Positions 55,890 through 64,000 of a stretch of 64,000 nt of DNA are shown one piece after another. The notes below the pieces were generated by a model that ran no database searches, was not told the origin of the DNA, and saw nothing but the letters and a program-made list of their open reading frames with translations. The number at the start of each line of letters is the position of its first letter. Position 1 is the first letter of the stretch. The DNA is from Hyphomicrobiales bacterium (GTDB lineage Bacteria; Pseudomonadota; Alphaproteobacteria; Rhizobiales; Xanthobacteraceae): NCBI GenBank assembly GCA_017305555.1, contig JAFKKM010000023.1:1-64000 (forward strand), read 5' to 3'. Both the position numbers and the translations under genes were made by a program.

Positions 55890-56737
55890 GCATGAGCTGG
55901 CCTACCGACAGTTTGACGCGCGCGGAGCGGCGAGCACTCGCGCAGTCGACCTCGCGTCCGACCAGCTTCAACATCGCACGGCCGGCATGGACCAATGCGG
56001 CATTGGGCGTCGGGGGATTGCTGGCATTGCTCGTGCTCTGGTGGCTTGGCACCGACGTGCTGGCGTCGCCGGACGGATTCATCCGGCACTTCTCGCCGAC
56101 CACCGCGATTCCGAAACTGATCGTGCTGCTCAGCGGGCCGGACCTGCCGGTGCATATCCTGGTGAGTCTGCGCCGCGTGCTGGTGGGGCTCGGCTTCGCG
56201 CTGTTGGTCGGCGTGCCGCTCGGCCTCGCCATCGGCAGCTTCCAGCGGCTGAATTCGGCGACCTCGCCGGCGTTTCAGTTCCTGCGCATGATCTCGCCGC
56301 TGTCGTGGATGCCGATCGCGGTGATGGTGTTCGGCGTCGGCGACGATCCGATCTATTTCATGCTGGCGTTCGCGGCGGTGTGGCCCATCGTGCTCAACAC
56401 CGCGGAAGGCGTACGCCGCTTGCAGCCGGCCTGGCTCAGCCTCGCGTCAAGCCTCGCCGCGACGCGGTGGGAAACGCTGTGGCACGTCATCCTGCCCGGC
56501 GTGCTCGGCCATGTCCTGACCGGACTGCGGCTCGCCATCGGCATCGTCTGGATCGTGCTGGTGCCGTGCGAGATGCTCGGCGTCTCCGCCGGCCTCGGCT
56601 ACTTCATCCTCGATACCCGCGACCGCCTCGCCTATTCCGAATTGATGGCGACTGTGCTGATGATCGGCCTGCTCGGCTTCCTGCTCGACGCCGGCGCCCG
56701 CGCGCTCTATCGCCTGGCGACGCGCAGCCACGCGTAA
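55886..56737 (+). CDS. ABC transporter permease
   Basis: A 283-residue protein with six TM segments and the permease EAA-like loop (RWETLWHVILPGVLGHVLTG). It forms the channel with the preceding ATPase and binding protein. Start ATG 55886 overlaps the previous stop (ATGA). A family A repeat begins 17 bases after the stop. Confidence 0.93.
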   Translation: MSMSWPTDSLTRAERRALAQSTSRPTSFNIARPAWTNAALGVGGLLALLVLWWLGTDVLASPDGFIRHFSPTTAIPKLIVLLSGPDLPVHILVSLRRVLVGLGFALLVGVPLGLAIGSFQRLNSATSPAFQFLRMISPLSWMPIAVMVFGVGDDPIYFMLAFAAVWPIVLNTAEGVRRLQPAWLSLASSLAATRWETLWHVILPGVLGHVLTGLRLAIGIVWIVLVPCEMLGVSAGLGYFILDTRDRLAYSELMATVLMIGLLGFLLDAGARALYRLATRSHA

Positions 56738-56753
56738 CCGGCGACTTTCCTTT

Positions 56754-56837
56754 CGTCATTGCGAGGAGCGCAGCGACGAAGCAATCCAGTTCTTGCTTTG
56801 TGGCCTTCTGGATTGCTTCGCTTCGCTCGCAATGACG
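56754..56837. repeat. Intergenic palindromic repeat, family A (copy 5)
   Basis: CGTCATTGCGAGGAGCGCAG and CTTCGCTCGCAATGACG arms with inner GAAGCAATCCAG/CTGGATTGCTTC. It lies between the convergent ABC permease and mutM genes. Confidence 0.85.
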
Positions 56838-56857
56838 GAAAGGTCGCGGAACGCGCG

Positions 56858-57739
56858 CTACTTCTGACAACTCGGGCACCAGAACGTCGAACGGCCGTTT
56901 TGCACGAACCGCTTCACGGTGCCGCCACAGCCGCGCGTCCGGCACTTTTCGCCCTCGCGGTCGTAGACCTGAAACGAGTGCTGGAAGTAACCCAGTTCGC
57001 CGGACGTCTGGCGATGGTCGCGCAGCGACGAGCCGCCGGCTTCGATCGCCTGATTCAGCACCTCGTGGATCGACGTCACCAGCCGCTTCGCGTGATCGGT
57101 CGGCGCGCTCTTTTTATCCGCAAGTGTCGCGGCCTTGCGCTTCGGCGACAGATGCGAGCGAAACAGCGCCTCGCAGACATAGATGTTGCCGAGGCCGGCG
57201 ACGACGCGCTGATCCAGCAGCGCGGCCTTGAGACTGGTGGCCTTGCCCGCCGTCGCCTTCGCCAGCATCGCCGCGTCGAAGGCGTTGCCGAGCGGCTCCG
57301 GGCCAAGGCCTTTCAGAAGCGGCTCTTCGTCAAGCGCGGCGCGCGCGATGATCTTCATGTAACCGAAGCGGCGCGGATCGTTGAAAATCACGCTGGCGCC
57401 CGACGACATCTGGAACAGCACATGATCGTGCGCGCGATCCTCGTTGCGCGGATAGTGAAATTCGCCGGGCGTCGCGGCACCCTCCGCCGTCACCACGCGA
57501 AACGAGCCGGACATGCCCAGATGCATCAACAACACGTCGCCGGATTCGAGATCGGCCATCAGGTATTTGGCGCGGCGGCCGAGGCCCGTCACCGTCTGCC
57601 CTTGCAGGCGCGCGACGAAATCCGGCTGGAACGGAAAGCGCAGATCCGCGCGGCGAGTTTCGGCGCGGACGATGCGCGCGCCCTCCATCGCCGGCTGCAA
57701 GCCGCGACGCACGGTTTCGACTTCGGGGAGTTCGGGCAT
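56858..57739 (-). CDS. mutM: Formamidopyrimidine-DNA glycosylase
   Basis: A 293-residue repair enzyme: the catalytic N-terminal Pro and Glu in [14 protein letters not shown], a helix-two-turn-helix region, and the C-terminal zinc finger [13 protein letters not shown]...FWCPSCQK. It removes 8-oxoguanine and Fapy lesions. It is convergent with the ABC operon and lies on the opposite strand to ubiE, as is common in alphaproteobacteria. Confidence 0.96.
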   Translation of the reverse strand: MPELPEVETVRRGLQPAMEGARIVRAETRRADLRFPFQPDFVARLQGQTVTGLGRRAKYLMADLESGDVLLMHLGMSGSFRVVTAEGAATPGEFHYPRNEDRAHDHVLFQMSSGASVIFNDPRRFGYMKIIARAALDEEPLLKGLGPEPLGNAFDAAMLAKATAGKATSLKAALLDQRVVAGLGNIYVCEALFRSHLSPKRKAATLADKKSAPTDHAKRLVTSIHEVLNQAIEAGGSSLRDHRQTSGELGYFQHSFQVYDREGEKCRTRGCGGTVKRFVQNGRSTFWCPSCQK

Positions 57740-57781
57740 TGGCTCTCTGTCTTACTGACGGCAGAGTATACGTCTCTCGAT

Positions 57782-57908
57782 CGTCATGGCCGGATTTATT
57801 CCGGCCATCCACGTCTTCCTCGGACCTGCACAGAAAAGACGTGGATGGCCGGGACACAGGCGAGCGGAAGCGACGCCGTTCTTCGAACGGCTATGCCCGG
57901 CCATGACG
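57782..57908. repeat. Intergenic repeat, family B long variant (copy 5)
   Basis: CGTCATGGCCGGATTTATTC and ATGCCCGGCCATGACG arms, with the inserted segment GGCGAGCGGAAGCGACGCCG then TTCTTCGAACGGCT that is otherwise seen only at 31627-31753. Confidence 0.8.
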
Positions 57909-57931
57909 AATTGATATTTCGTGCGAGATAT

Positions 57932-58309
57932 TTAAGCCCCCGTCTCGCTCTCGGTGAACACCAGCCAGTTATAAAACGGATCAGCCACCGTCATGGTGGT
58001 GGCGCCCCAGGGCTGGCGCTCCAGCCCTGGCCGCGCGTAGCCGTAGTGTTTGGCGAGCAGGCCCGCATGATACTCCGCAAGGCCGGCGGTTTCGATCATC
58101 ACCCGCGCGCCCGGCGCGCTGTCGCCGTGGTGCTCGCTCAGATGCAGCCGCGCCGCGCCCAGCGAGAGGCCCATGTAAAGCGGCAGGTCCGGCTCGAAGC
58201 GGTGCTCGAACGCGACCTTGAAGCCGAGAAAATCGAGGTAAAATTCCCGTGCCTTGCGGATATCGAACATCCGCAGGATCGGGGTGACGGTGGTAAAACG
58301 CGCGACCAT
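57932..58309 (-). CDS. VOC-family (bleomycin-resistance-like) protein
   Basis: A 125-residue protein of the glyoxalase/bleomycin resistance fold: TPILRMFDIRKAREFYLDFL then LGFKVAFEHRFEPDLPLYM, and the C-terminal TMTVADPFYNWLVFTE. A drug-binding or dioxygenase-type role is possible; no ligand can be deduced. ATG 58309 is preceded by AGGG. The frame is open to 58501, but the extra part has no homology. Confidence 0.85.
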   Translation of the reverse strand: MVARFTTVTPILRMFDIRKAREFYLDFLGFKVAFEHRFEPDLPLYMGLSLGAARLHLSEHHGDSAPGARVMIETAGLAEYHAGLLAKHYGYARPGLERQPWGATTMTVADPFYNWLVFTESETGA

Positions 58310-58442
58310 TGCCAATCCCTTGGGCTGTCCCCTGCAATTCGGCCCGGTTAACCACGGCGCGCGGCAAGCGCCGCCGTGACCGGGTCTGGTGTGTAGCGTA
58401 CCGCAGCGCGGCAGGCTATGGTCCGGCCCGGAGAGCATCGGC

Positions 58443-59204
58443 ATGGAACCTACCGACCAGACCACACATTTCGGCTTCCGCGACGTCGCGCTGGACGACA
58501 AGCAGTCGCTGGTGAACGACGTGTTCCGCAGCGTCGCGTCGCGTTACGACCTGATGAACGACCTGATGTCGGGCGGGATGCATCGCGTCTGGAAGGACGT
58601 CATGATCAACGCGCTGAACCCGCCGCGCAACGACGCGCCGTTTGCGCTGCTCGATGTCGCCGGCGGCACCGGCGACATCTCCTTTCGCGCGGCGAAGGCC
58701 TCCGGCTACGGCTTCCACGCCACCGTCTGCGACATCAACGGCGACATGCTGGCGGTCGGCCGCGAACGCGCGGCGAAGCAGATGCTCGACGACCGGGTGT
58801 CGTTCGTCGAAGGCAATGCCGAGGCGCTGGCGTTCCCGGATCGCTCCTTCGACGCCTACACCATCGCTTTCGGCATCCGCAACGTGCCGCGCATCGATCT
58901 TGCGTTGCGCGAGGCCTGGCGCGTGCTCAAGCCCGGCAGCCGCTTCCTGTGCCTCGAATTTTCCACTGTGGACGTGCCCGGCCTCGACCGGCTCTATGAG
59001 CTGTTCTCGTTCAGGGTGATCCCGCCGCTCGGCCGCGCCGTCACCGGCGACGCCGAATCCTATCAGTATCTCGTCGAATCGATCCGCAAGTTTCCGAGGC
59101 CCGCCGCCTTCGCCGACATGATCCGCGACGCCGGCTTCGCGCGCGTCACCTGGCAGCCGCTGTCCGGCGGCATCGTGGCACTGCATTCGGGCTGGCGCTT
59201 GTGA
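58443..59204 (+). CDS. ubiE: Demethylmenaquinone/ubiquinone C-methyltransferase
   Basis: A 253-residue SAM-dependent methyltransferase: [20 protein letters not shown] then HRVWKDVMI, motif [39 protein letters not shown] and GIRNVPRI. It methylates the ubiquinone ring precursor. GGAGAG before ATG 58443 decides the start. It overlaps ubiB by four bases. Confidence 0.97.
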   Translation: MEPTDQTTHFGFRDVALDDKQSLVNDVFRSVASRYDLMNDLMSGGMHRVWKDVMINALNPPRNDAPFALLDVAGGTGDISFRAAKASGYGFHATVCDINGDMLAVGRERAAKQMLDDRVSFVEGNAEALAFPDRSFDAYTIAFGIRNVPRIDLALREAWRVLKPGSRFLCLEFSTVDVPGLDRLYELFSFRVIPPLGRAVTGDAESYQYLVESIRKFPRPAAFADMIRDAGFARVTWQPLSGGIVALHSGWRL

Positions 59205-60769
59205 TCTCCGCACTCTCGCATGTCGCGCGGCTGACACGCGCCGCTTACGTGTTCGCGCGTGAAGGCGTGTTCGGAACCGTCGATCCGGCCTTGGTGCCGG
59301 CGCCGGGTCAGATTTTGCTGCGCACCGCACGGCTGATCGAACGGCGCGGCGCGAAATCCGGCCCACGCCTGTCGCGCGCATTGACCCGGCTCGGCCCCGC
59401 TTACCTGAAACTCGGACAATTCCTCGCCACGCGGCCCGACGTCGTCGGCGTTGCGCTCGCGCGCGATCTCGAAAGCCTGCAAGACCGCCTGCCGCCTTTC
59501 CCGCAAGCGGAGTCGGAAAAAGTCGTCGCCGCATCGCTGGAACGCCCTGTGGCGCAGGCGTTCGCGACATTCGGTCCGGCGGTTGCCGCCGCCTCCATCG
59601 CGCAAGTGCATCGCGGCGAGGTGGAGCGCGATGGCGAGCGCCGGCAGGTTGCGGTGAAAGTGTTGCGACCCAACGTCGGCACGCGCTTCCGCCGCGATCT
59701 TGCCGACTTCCAGTTTGTCGCCGAGCGCGCGGAGCGCTATTCGGCGGAAGCGCGGCGGCTGCGGCTGATCGAGATCATCAACACCATGTCGCGCTCGGTC
59801 GCGATGGAGATGGACCTGCGGCTGGAAGCGGCCGCGCTCTCCGAGATGGCGGAGAATACCCGCGACGATCCCGACTTCCGCGTGCCGACGGTGGACTGGG
59901 ACCGCACCACCAACAACGTGCTGACGATGGAGTGGATCGACGGCATCGCGCTGAACGACCATGCGCGGCTGGCGTCGTCGCAGGTCGATCTGCCGGATCT
60001 CGGCCGCAAGGTGATCCAGAGTTTTCTGCGCCACGCGCTGCGCGACGGCTTCTTCCACGCCGACATGCATCCCGGCAACCTGTTCCTCGACGACTCGGGA
60101 CGCTTGGTCGCGGTGGACTTCGGCATCATGGGCCGGCTCGGGCTGAAGGAGCGGCGCTTTCTCGCGGAGATTCTGCTCGGCTTCATCACACGCGACTATC
60201 GCCGCGTTGCCGAGGTGCATTTCGAGGCCGGCTATGTGCCGGCACATCATTCGGTGGAGAATTTCGCGCAAGCGATCCGCGCCATCGGCGAGCCGATCCA
60301 CAACCGCACCGCCGAAGAAATCTCCATGGCGAAGCTGTTGTCTCTGCTACTGGAGGTGACGGCGCTGTTCGACATGCAGACGCGGCCTGAATTGATCCTG
60401 TTGCAGAAAACCATGGTGGTGGTGGAAGGGGTGGCCCGCAGCTTCGACCCCAAGCTCGACATCTGGACCGTGGCCGACCCGGTGGTGCGCCAATGGATCG
60501 AGCGCAACCTCGGACCCGTAGGTCGCATCCAGGGCGCGATGGCCGGTGCCGGCGAACTCGGCAAGGCGATGAGCAGCCTCCCCACCATCGCCTCGCGCTC
60601 GATCCGGGTGCTGGAACAGCTCGAGGTGATGGTGCGCGACGGGCTGGTGCTGTCGCCGGACACCATCGCCGCGCTCGGCCGGGTCCGCGCCCGCCAGAAC
60701 CGCTGGCGAACCATTGCCGTCTGGGTGATCGCTATCACCTTTGTCAGTATTTTGTGGCTGGTGCGCTAG
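59201..60769 (+). CDS. ubiB: UbiB/ABC1-family protein kinase-like ATPase of ubiquinone synthesis
   Basis: A 522-residue protein: KxGQ motif [20 protein letters not shown], Ala-rich loop [25 protein letters not shown] and [10 protein letters not shown] of the ABC1 kinase core, and a C-terminal TM segment ([18 protein letters not shown]). It supports ubiquinone synthesis in the inner membrane. The start is GTG 59201, which overlaps the ubiE stop (GTGA). Confidence 0.96.
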   Translation: MISALSHVARLTRAAYVFAREGVFGTVDPALVPAPGQILLRTARLIERRGAKSGPRLSRALTRLGPAYLKLGQFLATRPDVVGVALARDLESLQDRLPPFPQAESEKVVAASLERPVAQAFATFGPAVAAASIAQVHRGEVERDGERRQVAVKVLRPNVGTRFRRDLADFQFVAERAERYSAEARRLRLIEIINTMSRSVAMEMDLRLEAAALSEMAENTRDDPDFRVPTVDWDRTTNNVLTMEWIDGIALNDHARLASSQVDLPDLGRKVIQSFLRHALRDGFFHADMHPGNLFLDDSGRLVAVDFGIMGRLGLKERRFLAEILLGFITRDYRRVAEVHFEAGYVPAHHSVENFAQAIRAIGEPIHNRTAEEISMAKLLSLLLEVTALFDMQTRPELILLQKTMVVVEGVARSFDPKLDIWTVADPVVRQWIERNLGPVGRIQGAMAGAGELGKAMSSLPTIASRSIRVLEQLEVMVRDGLVLSPDTIAALGRVRARQNRWRTIAVWVIAITFVSILWLVR

Positions 60770-60779
60770 TCCATTCTGA

Positions 60780-60824
60780 TTGCATCGCCCAATTACGAAT
60801 GATAGCATTGCTATCATTTTTGAC
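60780..60824 (+). promoter_or_regulatory. 21-bp palindromic FitA-like operator over the coaBC promoter
   Basis: AATGATAGCA (60798-60807), a single T, and TGCTATCATT (60809-60818) form a perfect palindrome. The core half-sites TGATAGCA and TGCTATCA match what I recall of the FitAB operator of Neisseria gonorrhoeae, although spaced differently. A possible promoter is TTGCAT (60780-60785) and TAGCAT (60803-60808), 17 bases apart, so the operator would cover the -10 box. The coaBC product itself carries a FitA-type DNA-binding domain. Confidence 0.8.
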
Positions 60825-60836
60825 ATGGAAGCTGCC

Positions 60837-62267
60837 ATGGCCAGCCTGACCATTCGCAAGCTCGACGACGCCATCAAAGCCGAACTCCGCTTGCGTGCAG
60901 CGCAGCATGGACGCTCCGTCGAAGATGAGGTGCGCAACATTTTGCGCGACGCGGCCAGCGCCCGAACATCAGCGGCCGACCATCCATATCGCACCGCAGC
61001 ATCGCAAGAGCCTGCGCGTTCAAGCCAGAATATCGGAAATTTACGAGCGACTTTGATTATCGGCGGCGGAATCGCGGCCTATAAGGCACTCGACCTGATC
61101 CGACGCCTCAAGGACAACGGTTTCATCGTCCGCTGTGTGCTGACAAATGCTGCGCAGCAATTCGTCACCCCGCTGGCCGCCAGCGCGCTGTCGAACCAGC
61201 GCTGCTACACCGACCTGTTCGATTCCGCGAGTGAGTTCGATGCTGGCCACATTCGTCTGGCGCGGGACTGCGACTTGATCGTAGTGGCCCCCGCCACCGC
61301 CGATTTGATGGCAAAGATGGCACAAGGCCATGCCGACGACCTCGCCACCGCCATCCTGCTGGCCACCGACCGGCCCGTGCTGCTCGCACCTGCGATGAAC
61401 CCCCTGATGTGGGGCAACGCCGCCACCCGGCGCAATGTCGCGCAATTGCAGCGGGACGGCATCCGCATGATCGGCCCCAACAGCGGCACCATGGCGGAGG
61501 CCGGCGAAGCCGGCGTCGGCCGCATGTCGGAGCCGTTGGAGATCGCCGCACGGGCGCTGGAGGTAGTTCGGCCGCCGCACGCCCGGCCGCTCGCCGGCAA
61601 GCGCATCCTGATTACCGCCGGGCCGACCCACGAGCCGATCGACCCGGTGCGCTACATCGCCAACCGCTCCTCCGGCAAGCAGGGCTTTGCCATCGCCGCC
61701 GCCGCCCGCGAGGCCGGTGCGGAGGTCACGCTCGTCACCGGCCCAGTCGGACTCGGCGATCCGGCCGGCGTCAACGTCAAGCGCGTCGAAAGCGCGCGCG
61801 ACATGCTGGCCGAGGTTGAGACCGCGCTGCCCGCCGATGTCGTGATCTTCGCCGCGGCGGTGGCGGACTGGCGCGTCGCCAATCAGGGCGAGCAGAAGAT
61901 CAAGAAGACTGCGAGCGGATTTCCGCAACTCGATCTCGTCGAAAACCCCGACATCCTCGCCACCATCGCGCATCGCACCGACGGGCGGCCGCCGCTGGTG
62001 ATCGGCTTCGCGGCGGAAACCGAGCACCTGCTCGACAACGCCCGTTCGAAACTCGCGCGAAAAGGCTGCGACTGGATCGTCGCCAACGACGTCTCGCCCG
62101 CAACCGGCATCATGGGCGGCGACCGCAACACCGTGCATCTCATCAGCAAGGATGACGGCGCGGTGGACGGCGTCCGCATCGACTCATGGCCGGCGATGGG
62201 CAAGGACGAGGTCGCAACGCATCTCATCGAACAGATCGCCGCCACGTTACAGAAGCACCCATCATGA
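60837..62267 (+). CDS. coaBC: FitA-type antitoxin domain fused to bifunctional CoaBC
   Basis: A 476-residue protein. Residues 1-39 ([37 protein letters not shown]) are a FitA-like ribbon-helix-helix DNA-binding domain. A polar linker (40-68) joins it to CoaC (69-about 250; [19 protein letters not shown], His in [19 protein letters not shown]), then CoaB (about 254-476; [38 protein letters not shown]). It decarboxylates and ligates in CoA synthesis. The Cys of the E. coli ACGxxGxGRM loop is not seen ([11 protein letters not shown], residues 220-230). ATG 60837 follows GGAAG by five bases; ATG 60825 is possible. It is the third gene after ubiE-ubiB and overlaps dut by four bases. The fusion has no PIN-domain toxin partner nearby. 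Confidence 0.9.
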   Translation: MASLTIRKLDDAIKAELRLRAAQHGRSVEDEVRNILRDAASARTSAADHPYRTAASQEPARSSQNIGNLRATLIIGGGIAAYKALDLIRRLKDNGFIVRCVLTNAAQQFVTPLAASALSNQRCYTDLFDSASEFDAGHIRLARDCDLIVVAPATADLMAKMAQGHADDLATAILLATDRPVLLAPAMNPLMWGNAATRRNVAQLQRDGIRMIGPNSGTMAEAGEAGVGRMSEPLEIAARALEVVRPPHARPLAGKRILITAGPTHEPIDPVRYIANRSSGKQGFAIAAAAREAGAEVTLVTGPVGLGDPAGVNVKRVESARDMLAEVETALPADVVIFAAAVADWRVANQGEQKIKKTASGFPQLDLVENPDILATIAHRTDGRPPLVIGFAAETEHLLDNARSKLARKGCDWIVANDVSPATGIMGGDRNTVHLISKDDGAVDGVRIDSWPAMGKDEVATHLIEQIAATLQKHPS

Positions 62268-62737
62268 CCGTTTCACCGCAAACATCCGTGACCGTCGAAT
62301 TCCTGCAACTGCCGCACGGGCGCGGCCTGCCGCCGCCGGCCTATCAGACCGAACATGCCGCCGGCATGGACCTCGTCGCCGCGGTTCCCGAAGACGCGCC
62401 GATGGTGCTTGCGCCCGGCGCCTACGGCATGATCCCGACCGGGCTCGTCATCGCGCTGCCGCCCGGCTTCGAGGCGCAGGTGCGGCCGCGCTCCGGCCTC
62501 GCCGCCAAGTTCGGCATCACCGCGCTCAATTCGCCCGGCACCATCGACGCCGACTATCGCGGCGAGATCAACGTGCTGCTGATCAACCACGGCCGCGAGT
62601 CCTTTACGATCAAGCGCGGCGAGCGCATCGCGCAGATGATCGTGGCGCCGGTGACGCACGCAACGCTGGTTCCCGTCGACGGCGAACTCTCCGCCACCGC
62701 CCGCGGCACCGGCGGCTTCGGCTCGACCGGCCGTTGA
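62264..62737 (+). CDS. dut: dUTP diphosphatase
   Basis: A 157-residue trimeric dUTPase with all five motifs: [48 protein letters not shown] and [11 protein letters not shown]. It hydrolyses dUTP to dUMP, preventing uracil in DNA and supplying thymidylate synthesis. Its ATG overlaps the coaBC stop (ATGA), so the two are translationally coupled. Confidence 0.97.
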   Translation: MTVSPQTSVTVEFLQLPHGRGLPPPAYQTEHAAGMDLVAAVPEDAPMVLAPGAYGMIPTGLVIALPPGFEAQVRPRSGLAAKFGITALNSPGTIDADYRGEINVLLINHGRESFTIKRGERIAQMIVAPVTHATLVPVDGELSATARGTGGFGSTGR

Positions 62738-63134
62738 TGCAATCGGCCTGTGACTGAATAGAATCGCCACGAATACTGAGCACTCCCTCTCCCGCTTGCG
62801 GGGGAGGGTTGGGGTGGGGGAACTCCACACAAAAAGCGCCCCCTCTCTGTCTCTCCCCCGCAAGCGGGGGAGAGGACCACGATCGCGAGCGCTGACGCCT
62901 GCATTTTTTCCGCCCGGGACTCCCGTTCACGGTCTGGACTCTGTTCGCGCGAGTCCGGTTGGGGGATATTGAGAGCGATTCGCGCGCGGTGCTGGTGGGC
63001 CGCGCCGTGGCTCAGAGTCTGTTTCAACTTCGCTGAAACAGACTCCTCGCTTATCTTTTTGATTGAGCATGATGTTGTCCGAAAACCGGTTTCCACTTTT
63101 CGGGATCATGCTCTAAGCGGTTTTGGGGCGAACG
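62738..63134. repeat. Gap with family D repeat, 11-bp hairpin and 50-base palindrome
   Basis: Three elements fill this gap. (1) 62784-62875: inverted CCCTCTCCCGCTTGCGGGGG and CTCCCCCGCAAGCGGGGGAG. (2) 63016-63044: perfect hairpin AGTCTGTTTCA / TGAAACAGACT with a 7-base loop. (3) 63065-63113: GAGCATGAT ... ATCATGCTC surrounding GTTGTCCGAAAACCGGTTTC, a common rhizobial palindrome. No gene is credible here. Confidence 0.75.
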
Positions 63135-64000
63135 ATGTCAGGCGTCATCGCAGCGATACGTCGGACCATGCTGTCATGCACATCGCTGGTGCGCGACGGC
63201 ATGACCGGCCTTGCCGCGACCACGCTGCTTGCCACCACGCCGGCATGGGCGGACGACGGCGGCGTCATCGCGCGGACGTTGGCCGCATTCGCCGAGTTCG
63301 ATCAGCGCAGCATGGCTGCCGCGACATCGGCACTCGGCGTGCTGGGCTTCTCCGTGCTCGCCGCCATTCTCCTGATGCGCACGCGGGTTCGCGCCGGCAC
63401 CAACGAGCGCCGCCTACGCGCCGACCTTCATACGTTACAAGCGGAAACCGATCGCTATCGCGCGCTGCTGTTCGCGGAACCGCAGGTGCTGATCTCGTGG
63501 CCGGCTGGCGACGATCGCCCGGACATCAGCGGCGACGTCGCCTTGGTGCTGCCGCAAGATTCCCCGTCGCTTGCACCACAACGCGTGCTGGCGTTCGGCA
63601 CCTGGCTGCCGCCGGAACCGGCGTTGCAGATGGACCATGCCGTCGATGCGTTGCGCGAAGCCGGCGAGAGCTTCCAGCTTCACCTCACCGCCAGCAACGG
63701 CCGCGCGGTGGAAGCGATGGGCCGCGCCATCGGCGGCCAGGCTATCGTGCGGATTCGCGATCTCGGCGGCTTGCGCCGCGACCTCGCCGAGATGAGCCTG
63801 CGCTATCGCGACCTCGCTGCCGAAACCGAAATGCTGCGCGGCATCGCCGCGTCCGCACCTTGGCCGCTGTGGGCGCGCAAGGCCAACGGGCAACTGGCTT
63901 ACGCCAACGCCGCCTATGCCAGCGCCACCGACGCGGCGACACCCGCCGATGCGGTCGTCGGCAACTTTGAGCTGCTCGACAGCGATGACCGCGCCGCGAT
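63135..64000 (+). CDS. Membrane sensor histidine kinase with PAS-like region (3' end outside window)
   Basis: The first 288 residues are visible; the frame is open at the window edge. They show a signal-like start (GLAATTLLATTPAWA, residues 25-39), a TM segment (ALGVLGFSVLAAILLM), a coiled coil (NERRLRADLHTLQAETDRYR) and a diverged PAS-like sensing domain ending near SAPWPLWARKANGQLAYANA, where a second PAS domain begins. Kinase domains must lie beyond the edge. By position after ubiB-coaBC-dut it may be the DivL-like kinase of alphaproteobacterial cell-cycle control, an inference from context only. Confidence 0.75.
   Translation, partial: MSGVIAAIRRTMLSCTSLVRDGMTGLAATTLLATTPAWADDGGVIARTLAAFAEFDQRSMAAATSALGVLGFSVLAAILLMRTRVRAGTNERRLRADLHTLQAETDRYRALLFAEPQVLISWPAGDDRPDISGDVALVLPQDSPSLAPQRVLAFGTWLPPEPALQMDHAVDALREAGESFQLHLTASNGRAVEAMGRAIGGQAIVRIRDLGGLRRDLAEMSLRYRDLAAETEMLRGIAASAPWPLWARKANGQLAYANAAYASATDAATPADAVVGNFELLDSDDRAA

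Noticed and set aside
60837-62267. Splitting this gene into a separate antitoxin and a normal coaBC
   Set aside because: There is no stop codon between the two parts and no ATG or GTG with a ribosome-binding site at the CoaC boundary (only an in-frame TTG within the first strand), so a fusion is the simpler reading.

Overview
The window is chromosomal DNA of a GC-rich alphaproteobacterium, most likely a member of the Nitrobacteraceae (Bradyrhizobium, Rhodopseudomonas, Afipia or Nitrobacter group). The support is a Rhodopseudomonas-like malonyl-CoA synthetase (MatB), the succinate dehydrogenase order sdhC-D-A-B, the block mutM / ubiE-ubiB-coaBC-dut-sensor kinase, and many small palindromic intergenic repeats of the kind scattered through these genomes. 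I see no phage genes, transposase, CRISPR array or rRNA. Coding density is high and most genes belong to core metabolism.

Layout. 1-11700: a Tat-exported PhoD-like phosphatase (cut by the left edge), a membrane-anchored TAXI binding protein, pterin dehydratase, a YkvA-like protein, a quinone oxidoreductase, a dienoyl-CoA-reductase-like SDR, an IalB-like protein, rlmN, two membrane proteins, argG and a methyltransferase. 11700-25400: a proline-rich OmpA-type protein, MAPEG and VOC proteins, the sdh operon, a PepSY protein, matB, an SDR, a LysE exporter, sodC, an MFS transporter and leuB. 25400-42700: two unknown proteins, asd, a beta-carbonic anhydrase, a CitE-like lyase, purH behind a structured leader, a UMF1-type MFS transporter, ggt, a GST diverging from a DUF2239-MATE pair with a striking operator-promoter, an HCCA isomerase, an SDR, panE, and a di-haem cytochrome with a sorbosone-type dehydrogenase. 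42700-52000: a DUF2235 hydrolase, a phosphoesterase / cupredoxin / ECF sigma / anti-sigma set, tRNA-Gly, a thioredoxin-TPR protein, a LON-domain protein, a TetR regulator with a divergent membrane target, and Trm112. 52000-64000: a five-gene AhpD / acyl-CoA-dehydrogenase-like / ABC importer operon, mutM, ubiE, ubiB, coaBC, dut and a PAS-type membrane kinase cut by the right edge.

The most unusual object is coaBC. Its product begins with a complete FitA-type ribbon-helix-helix antitoxin domain fused in frame to the bifunctional CoA-synthesis enzyme. Just upstream lies a perfect 21-bp palindrome (60798-60818) whose half-sites, TGATAGCA and TGCTATCA, match what I recall of the Neisseria FitAB operator. 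This suggests a CoA enzyme that represses its own promoter. Other regulatory structures worth attention are the purH leader (a 10-bp helix hides the ribosome-binding site), the paired TTRYCCGGRTAA operators around the DUF2239 promoter, and the TetR operators flanking a near-consensus promoter at 50666-50725.

Coordinates come from reading the sequence. Family assignments come from motif recognition; no database search was run. Start codons were moved from the longest reading frame wherever a ribosome-binding site or family length favoured a later start.
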